Part shown: positions 59,096 through 64,000 of the stretch, piece by piece
Position numbering within the stretch: the first letter of the stretch is position 1
Layout: each line of letters starts with the position of its first letter
DNA from: Toxonevra muliebris
Taxonomy: Eukaryota > Arthropoda > Insecta > Diptera > Pallopteridae
Direction of reading: 5' to 3'
NCBI GenBank assembly: GCA_963691655.1
Contig: OY829329.1
Span: forward strand, 8,756,708-8,820,707
DNA: 64,000 nucleotides
Position numbers and translations under genes: made by a program
Notes under the pieces: model-generated
Told to the model about the DNA's origin: nothing
The model's database searches: none
What the model saw: only the letters and a program-made list of their open reading frames with translations

Positions 59096-59464
59096 GTAAG
59101 TAGTTAATAGGTGTAAAAAAATTAAGTAAATACTAAATGAAGATTTAAATAAATTTAAAATACTCGAGGAATTTGAAAACATAAAATTTGTGGCGCAATT
59201 AAACGGGAAACTGGAAATTCCTGTATATATGGAAATGATCCAATTGACATTTTGAGTCGTTTCTAAAGTAGTTTTGAATCAAATTTTGAATTCGATTCGA
59301 TATCATTTTATAATGAAAAAACATCAATGAAAACATGAATTATCCTTGTCCTATGTAACAAAACTTTATTAGAAGTTGCTAAATGTCACTTGGATTACTT
59401 TTGAATTAATATTCCAGCCCTTCCATCATTTTGCACTTTCTAACATTTATACTATATGTAGTCC

Positions 59465-59808
59465 TATTCACGCTTTAGAGTAAAGTCCTGTATAACGGGG
59501 ATAAAATGTAAAATTTTCGTCCTCATTTTACTCTAGTTTGACCCTTGACTAAAATATATGCTACACTGTTACCCTGAGCAAGAGAGAAAATCAGTGCTGC
59601 CTACTTATTAACTTATACGACAACAAAAACTTTAAAACAAGATTTTGTTGCAAGTGCATTAGATTGGCAACATTGATCGGAGAGAAAAAAAACACTTGAT
59701 TGACATTCCCTGCAGAGTGCACTATCTCAGTTTTAGATGCGTTCGCTCTCTAAGGTAAAACATTTCTTTTTTATCCCGTTACCCAGTACTTTACTCTAAA
59801 GAGTAAAT
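59465..59808. mobile_element. Inverted-repeat element with 40-bp ends
   Basis: The left arm (59465-59504) reads TTTAGAGTAAAGTCCTG then TAACGGGGATAAAA. The right arm (59769-59808), complemented, reads TTTAGAGTAAAGTACTG then TAACGGGATAAAA. They agree at about 33 of 40 positions. The 344 bp body is non-coding with more TTTACTCTA words. No clear target duplication. Confidence 0.6.
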
Positions 59809-60021
59809 ATGGCTTATGTATGTTAGAAAATCCAGTGGTGTATTCATGGAGGGTATGTGGATTATAATAAATTGAGAGAAAAATATTTGACTACATTTTA
59901 TAAAACGAATTATACAAGTTTTTGATAATCTTAATTATAATCTCGTTGATTTATCTCAGCGTTAGCTGAGGGCGGTGTAAAATGATTGTTCTGAGATAAT
60001 TAAAACTATTTATTTATCAAA

Positions 60022-60125
60022 GCCGCCTCGATGGTCTATTGGCTGTGTGCTAGACTATAATAATGCTGAGTCATTGAGATTTTGAAAACAGCGCATGAAA
60101 ATCTATGTTCGAAATTCTCTATTAT
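60022..60125 (+). repeat. tRNA-like SINE remnant
   Basis: TGGTCTATTGG (60032-60042) matches the pol III A box and GTTCGAAATTC (60107-60117) resembles a B box. The spacing is longer than in a normal tRNA and no cloverleaf closes, so at most this is a degraded tRNA-derived SINE. Confidence 0.3.
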
Positions 60126-60638
60126 TCAGACACTAGATTTAGGTTTTGAAACTTTGTTGTGCAAGAATCAATTTCTAGGCTGATTTTGTAGCCTTATACT
60201 CCTATACAGAGGGATTAAGCTGCAAAAATAAAATTTCGTTGATTTTTAAATGCAAATTTTCTGTCTCTAGAGTATAGATTTTTATCTTAATTTCATTGTT
60301 ATTTTTTTTAAACTAGATTTTACTATTTATTTACGTTTAGCTGCTGCTGTTGATTTCACATTGATAAGAAGCGATAAAAATTATTATTTTTTTTTAGATT
60401 TGTACAAAATGATATTTCAAAACATAAAATGTGGTATTTAAGGTATTTAAAAAAAAAAAAAAAATAGTTCAAAGTATGTAATTACAATATACAATCAATT
60501 AAAGAATCTAATAAAATTTGACAACAAAAGAAACTTGTACACTTTCGATAAGCATAGAAATATTAAATAAAACCTTCACGACATTATCTTAACATGGAAA
60601 AACATCAAATAAAACATTCATATAAACAAAATTATTTA

Positions 60639-61068
60639 TTTTAGGAGACTATGAAAATTAAATCTAGAGGTTAATTTTCAAAGTCATGACTTAAGTTCAT
60701 GTCAATTTCGTTATTTGAAGTTATATATAAACAGGCTTAATGAACAAATGTAGTCATCACAACAACAATGTATATAGAGACGGGCAAATCAGACGGCCGT
60801 TTCGGAATCCGCCACAATTCCTCATCAGTGATCTTAGTGATAGTTCTTAATCTTTCAATATCCTATATAAGCTACTAATATTTGAAATCATAACTCAGAA
60901 TTACGGATTTGATTCCAAATATCTTCACTGAATAGAGATATTGAAAGAAACTACCACTACCGTTCTATACACTTATGTTGTTGTTTTTTCCCCATTGTAG
61001 CTAGTCTGCATAACAGTTCGTTATTTGAAAGTCTAGTACATGGGAGAGTGTGTGTGTTTGTGAGAAAA
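60639..61068. repeat. 430-bp repeat, copy 1
   Basis: No difference was seen from 61131-61560 over 430 bp. The unit has no coding frame. It contains an internal dyad, CTTTCAATATC and GATATTGAAAG, with further weak pairing around it. The outer end of this copy is bounded by AAAATTATTTATT, which recurs just after copy 2. Confidence 0.95.
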
Positions 61069-61130
61069 TGATTCTAGGTGTCATTTTTTCTGAACGGTCC
61101 CCATTCGATCAGTTCATGATAGTTTTTTTT

Positions 61131-61560
61131 TTTTAGGAGACTATGAAAATTAAATCTAGAGGTTAATTTTCAAAGTCATGACTTAAGTTCATGTCAATTT
61201 CGTTATTTGAAGTTATATATAAACAGGCTTAATGAACAAATGTAGTCATCACAACAACAATGTATATAGAGACGGGCAAATCAGACGGCCGTTTCGGAAT
61301 CCGCCACAATTCCTCATCAGTGATCTTAGTGATAGTTCTTAATCTTTCAATATCCTATATAAGCTACTAATATTTGAAATCATAACTCAGAATTACGGAT
61401 TTGATTCCAAATATCTTCACTGAATAGAGATATTGAAAGAAACTACCACTACCGTTCTATACACTTATGTTGTTGTTTTTTCCCCATTGTAGCTAGTCTG
61501 CATAACAGTTCGTTATTTGAAAGTCTAGTACATGGGAGAGTGTGTGTGTTTGTGAGAAAA
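61131..61560. repeat. 430-bp repeat, copy 2
   Basis: Same sequence and orientation as copy 1, with an offset of 492 bp and a 62 bp spacer. Directly before it is a run of 13 T (61118-61130 region), which on the minus strand reads as an A tail following the unit. AAAATTATTTATT recurs at 61560-61572. Confidence 0.95.
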
Positions 61561-63108
61561 AAATTATTTATTATTTGGTTTTTTATGTTTGACACTAATT
61601 TGAAATAATTTCCCACATTAACACAGCAAGAGTGCAGTTAAAAAAAAAAAAAACAAGAAAAACAAAAAAATAAAAAAAGGTTTCTCATCTCATTTTTTTT
61701 GTGGCTATTAGTAGGAATATTGCGCTATTACTGTTGCCATAAGTAGCGAATGACAGCAACACAAATTAATACCGCAGCAGTTAGCAAAGTTTTTAACCTA
61801 AACAATTATGTATGTATATTGCAATGAAGATGACGTTTCCATTGCAAAAATTAGAGAAACATTAAAAAAAAAAAATAAAATAAAAATTTACGAATATTAA
61901 CTATGACCGAAATTATTGGTATATAACAAAAAAAAAGAAAAAGTTAAATATCTACAAATTTTTTTGTAGAGGTTGAGAAAAAGCTATAAAAAAGGAAATG
62001 GCGTTACAGCGAATGACATCGTAAGTTGAAATTGGGTAAAATTACAACATAATATTGTCATTAGCATGCAATAAATAATGTTACTCATGACGTTATAGAG
62101 GAAGAGATGGAAGGGGAAAAGTGAGAGAGAAAGAGAGAGAATGAGAGTTTTAATACATGGGACACCAGTTGACACTATTCAGGTACTTAGTATTTTATAC
62201 CTTAGCATTACTACAAAAATCAACTTCTTTGAACCCTAGACTGTTTTATATTTTGCATAACTTCAGATTTTAATATGTGAAAATACTGATAAAGTGATTA
62301 TATAATTTCTGGTAGCAGATGCAAACAGTAAATTAATAAATAGAAAAAATATTGCAGATGATTTAAGTGCAACATAAAACATTGCAAAACTTTGAACTCA
62401 TGCGATATTTATCTATGCACAAGTAAATGTAGTGAAAAATATTTTTAGAGACTTATGTATGTATGTATTTATGTATTAAAATGCCAAATGCGATTTTTAC
62501 TTTCAATTGCCATTTGTTGTAACCGAAAGCAGCAGAAGAAGAAGAAGAGGAAAGGGAATACATAAATATGCCACACATCAGCGTCAGCAGTTTTATGTAT
62601 ACCAGGCAGCATCAGGTGCACTAAAGCACTTATGCAGATTCTTTTTAGATGTAGACGACAGACCAACTAGCAGACAGACATGAAATCTAAAATGATTCCC
62701 GCGCTTTTTTTTGCGTCATGTTGCATGCATACATTTTACTCTTGTGTCGTTGGCGTGTCGATTGTTTGGTAGGCAAGGTTCGTTTGTCAATGCTTTGAAA
62801 ATTTTCGCGCCAACATCAAGCATCAGTTGCAAGCAATTGCAGGTTGCAATTCGCAAATTTTTTTTTTAAAAGGTGTGAACGATATATTTATATATATAGT
62901 ATTTGCATTCGGTGGATTTAAATGTGATAATAGAAAAGGAAATTGGAGACATACAAAAAATGATGATCTAAATATTTTCTTGGAAAAACTAAGGAACAAA
63001 AAATCAGAAACTTTTTACATAAGTATATGTATTCTGGAGAAATGCACTTAGAGAAATTTTATGAGGAATATGAGAATAGCGAAGGAAGTAATCCAGCTAG
63101 CATAATAA

Positions 63109-63340
63109 GACCCGTCACACATTTCAGCAAAACATTTGTGAGAATAATTTGTTGTTGTTGTTAAACGTTATGAAGCATTTTGCTGTAGTTGCAGCAGAAG
63201 TGCAGTTGAACGAAAATGTCAGAGATGTTTTGTGATATTTTGGGTATAGATTCTGGGAATTGTCAAAAAAATACCACACATACATTGCAATTTTTCATTG
63301 TATATATGTGCAATTAATGAGTGAATGAATTAGTTGGACT
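63109..63340. repeat. Dispersed repeat copy B
   Basis: Related to 9993-10180 in the same orientation, with GTCACACA, GTGAGAATAATTTGTTGTTG, GAACGAAAATGTCAG, TGTCAAAAAAA and CCACACATACATTG in order. This copy is longer and includes an extra block around 63220-63255. Confidence 0.6.
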
Positions 63341-63358
63341 CGTCGAGATTTGTAATAT

Positions 63359-63615
63359 ATATCTGTGGCAATAAGGAATAACAGCTAAACTCAAAAGTTG
63401 ACTAAAAACATGCTGCGTATTTTTTATCATGAACCCCAAAATGCTTAAAGTTTTTCAAAAATGTTTGCAATTTAGCAGTCTCCATAGTTATTTATTAATT
63501 AAACTCCATTAATTATTTAAGAACTTTCAATATTTTGGGTTTTATAATGAAAAATACGCAACAGGTTTATAGTCGACTTTTGAGTTTAGCTGTTATTCCT
63601 TATTGCCACAGATAT
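63359..63615. mobile_element. Foldback MITE with 84-bp terminal inverted repeats
   Basis: The arms are 63359-63442 and 63532-63615. The outer 40 bases are nearly perfect (ATATCTGTGGCAATAAGGAA, then TAACAGCTAAACTCAAAAGT), and the inner half matches with about nine differences down to CCCAAAAT. The 89 bp centre is AT-rich and there is no coding frame. The element is flanked by TA-rich sequence, so the target site cannot be set. A perfect 12-bp palindrome, GTAGTCGACTAC, lies just outside at 63629-63640. Confidence 0.85.
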
Positions 63616-64000
63616 TACAAGCAATTCGGTAGTCGACTACGAAAATAGCACACTTCTAGTTAACTTTTATGACCTAGCTATAAGCTAACTACAATGTAAT
63701 GCAGAACTTCCCCAAAATCATTGCATGCATATTCTATGCAATAAATTTCTTGTTTTTGACATATTCTCTCTGTTCAAAGAGCATTTAACTGTTGTTTGAT
63801 TTTTTTCCGTTACGTGATTTTAAAGTGTACAATTAAATAAAAAAGGGTTTAATATTAATGTTAGAGGTGCAAGAAAAATAAACTAATTTCATATAATGTA
63901 ATGTTTTTATTAAATTTTCAAAACTTTTAATATATATTAATTATAAATTGTAATTAATAATGTGTACTATAAGCTAATAAACATATTGCTTATATATTTA

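Larger units (their letters stand above)
59096..64000. other. Non-coding right end, repeats only
   Basis: 4.9 kb with no supported coding frame. If the exon at 59084 is real, this is the start of its first intron. It contains inverted-repeat elements (59465-59808 and 63359-63615), a tRNA-like remnant (60022-60125), the dimeric 430 bp repeat (60639-61560) and dispersed repeat copy B (63109-63340). The frame at 62827-63051 has no recognisable product. Confidence 0.6.

Noticed and set aside
60022..60125. Functional tRNA gene
   Set aside because: No cloverleaf can be closed and the box spacing is too long; kept only as a weak SINE remnant.
60639..61560. LTR retrotransposon in miniature with 430-bp LTRs
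   Set aside because: Ends are not TG/CA, the 13-bp flanking repeat is too long for an LTR insertion and no primer-binding site is clear.
62827..63051. 74-codon plus frame near the right end
   Set aside because: No recognisable features and starts in a T-rich run; FAFGG is too short to indicate a Kelch repeat.

Overview
The window is AT-rich nuclear DNA of a higher fly. Intron-split genes with many 60-130 bp introns, GT/AG junctions, DRE-type promoter boxes, a TCT/5'TOP ribosomal-protein start and many short inverted-repeat transposons point to a schizophoran dipteran. A tephritid-like fly is my guess; nothing in the window proves it. The first five recognised genes (alanyl-tRNA synthetase, DAD1, SLC36-type transporters, fuzzy, embargoed) have orthologues that, as I recall, lie close together on Drosophila chromosome arm 2L.

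Layout. 1-2456 minus: alanyl-tRNA synthetase, cut by the left edge. 4041-4725 plus: an unrecognised 207-residue gene. 4826-5164 minus: DAD1. 8437-10576 and 16475-20101 plus: two paralogous SLC36/PAT amino-acid transporters, with the ciliogenesis/planar-polarity gene fuzzy (13104-14719 minus) between them. 21915-29685 plus: exportin-1/CRM1 (embargoed), with a 3.6 kb first coding intron holding retrotransposon debris. 33985-36245 plus: carnitine O-acetyltransferase. 36773-37211 minus and 44172-44830 plus: the two subunits of the thyrostimulin-type glycoprotein hormone (GPA2 and GPB5), divergent and separated by the BTB-Kelch gene Klhl10 (38851-42885 plus). 47045-47928 minus: Tim23. 49219-49821 minus: ribosomal protein S21. 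Every coding gene that lies entirely inside the window could be joined exon by exon with an open frame and a total length divisible by three.

From about 49.8 kb to the right edge there is no complete gene. This 14 kb is non-coding and rich in mobile-element remains: a pogo-like element with a TA target site, smaller inverted-repeat elements, a decayed LINE RNase H domain, tRNA-like SINE remnants, and a 430 bp unit present twice with no difference seen. A four-codon exon (MSLK, 59084-59095) followed by a strong donor may be the first coding exon of a gene continuing to the right.

The genes are mostly independent housekeeping or signalling genes. The functional links are the GPA2/GPB5 heterodimer pair and the duplicated transporters. 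I found no CRISPR, no bacterial-type operon and no clearly new multi-gene system. The most unusual items are the dimeric 430 bp element, the family of inverted-repeat elements and the unrecognised 207-residue gene.
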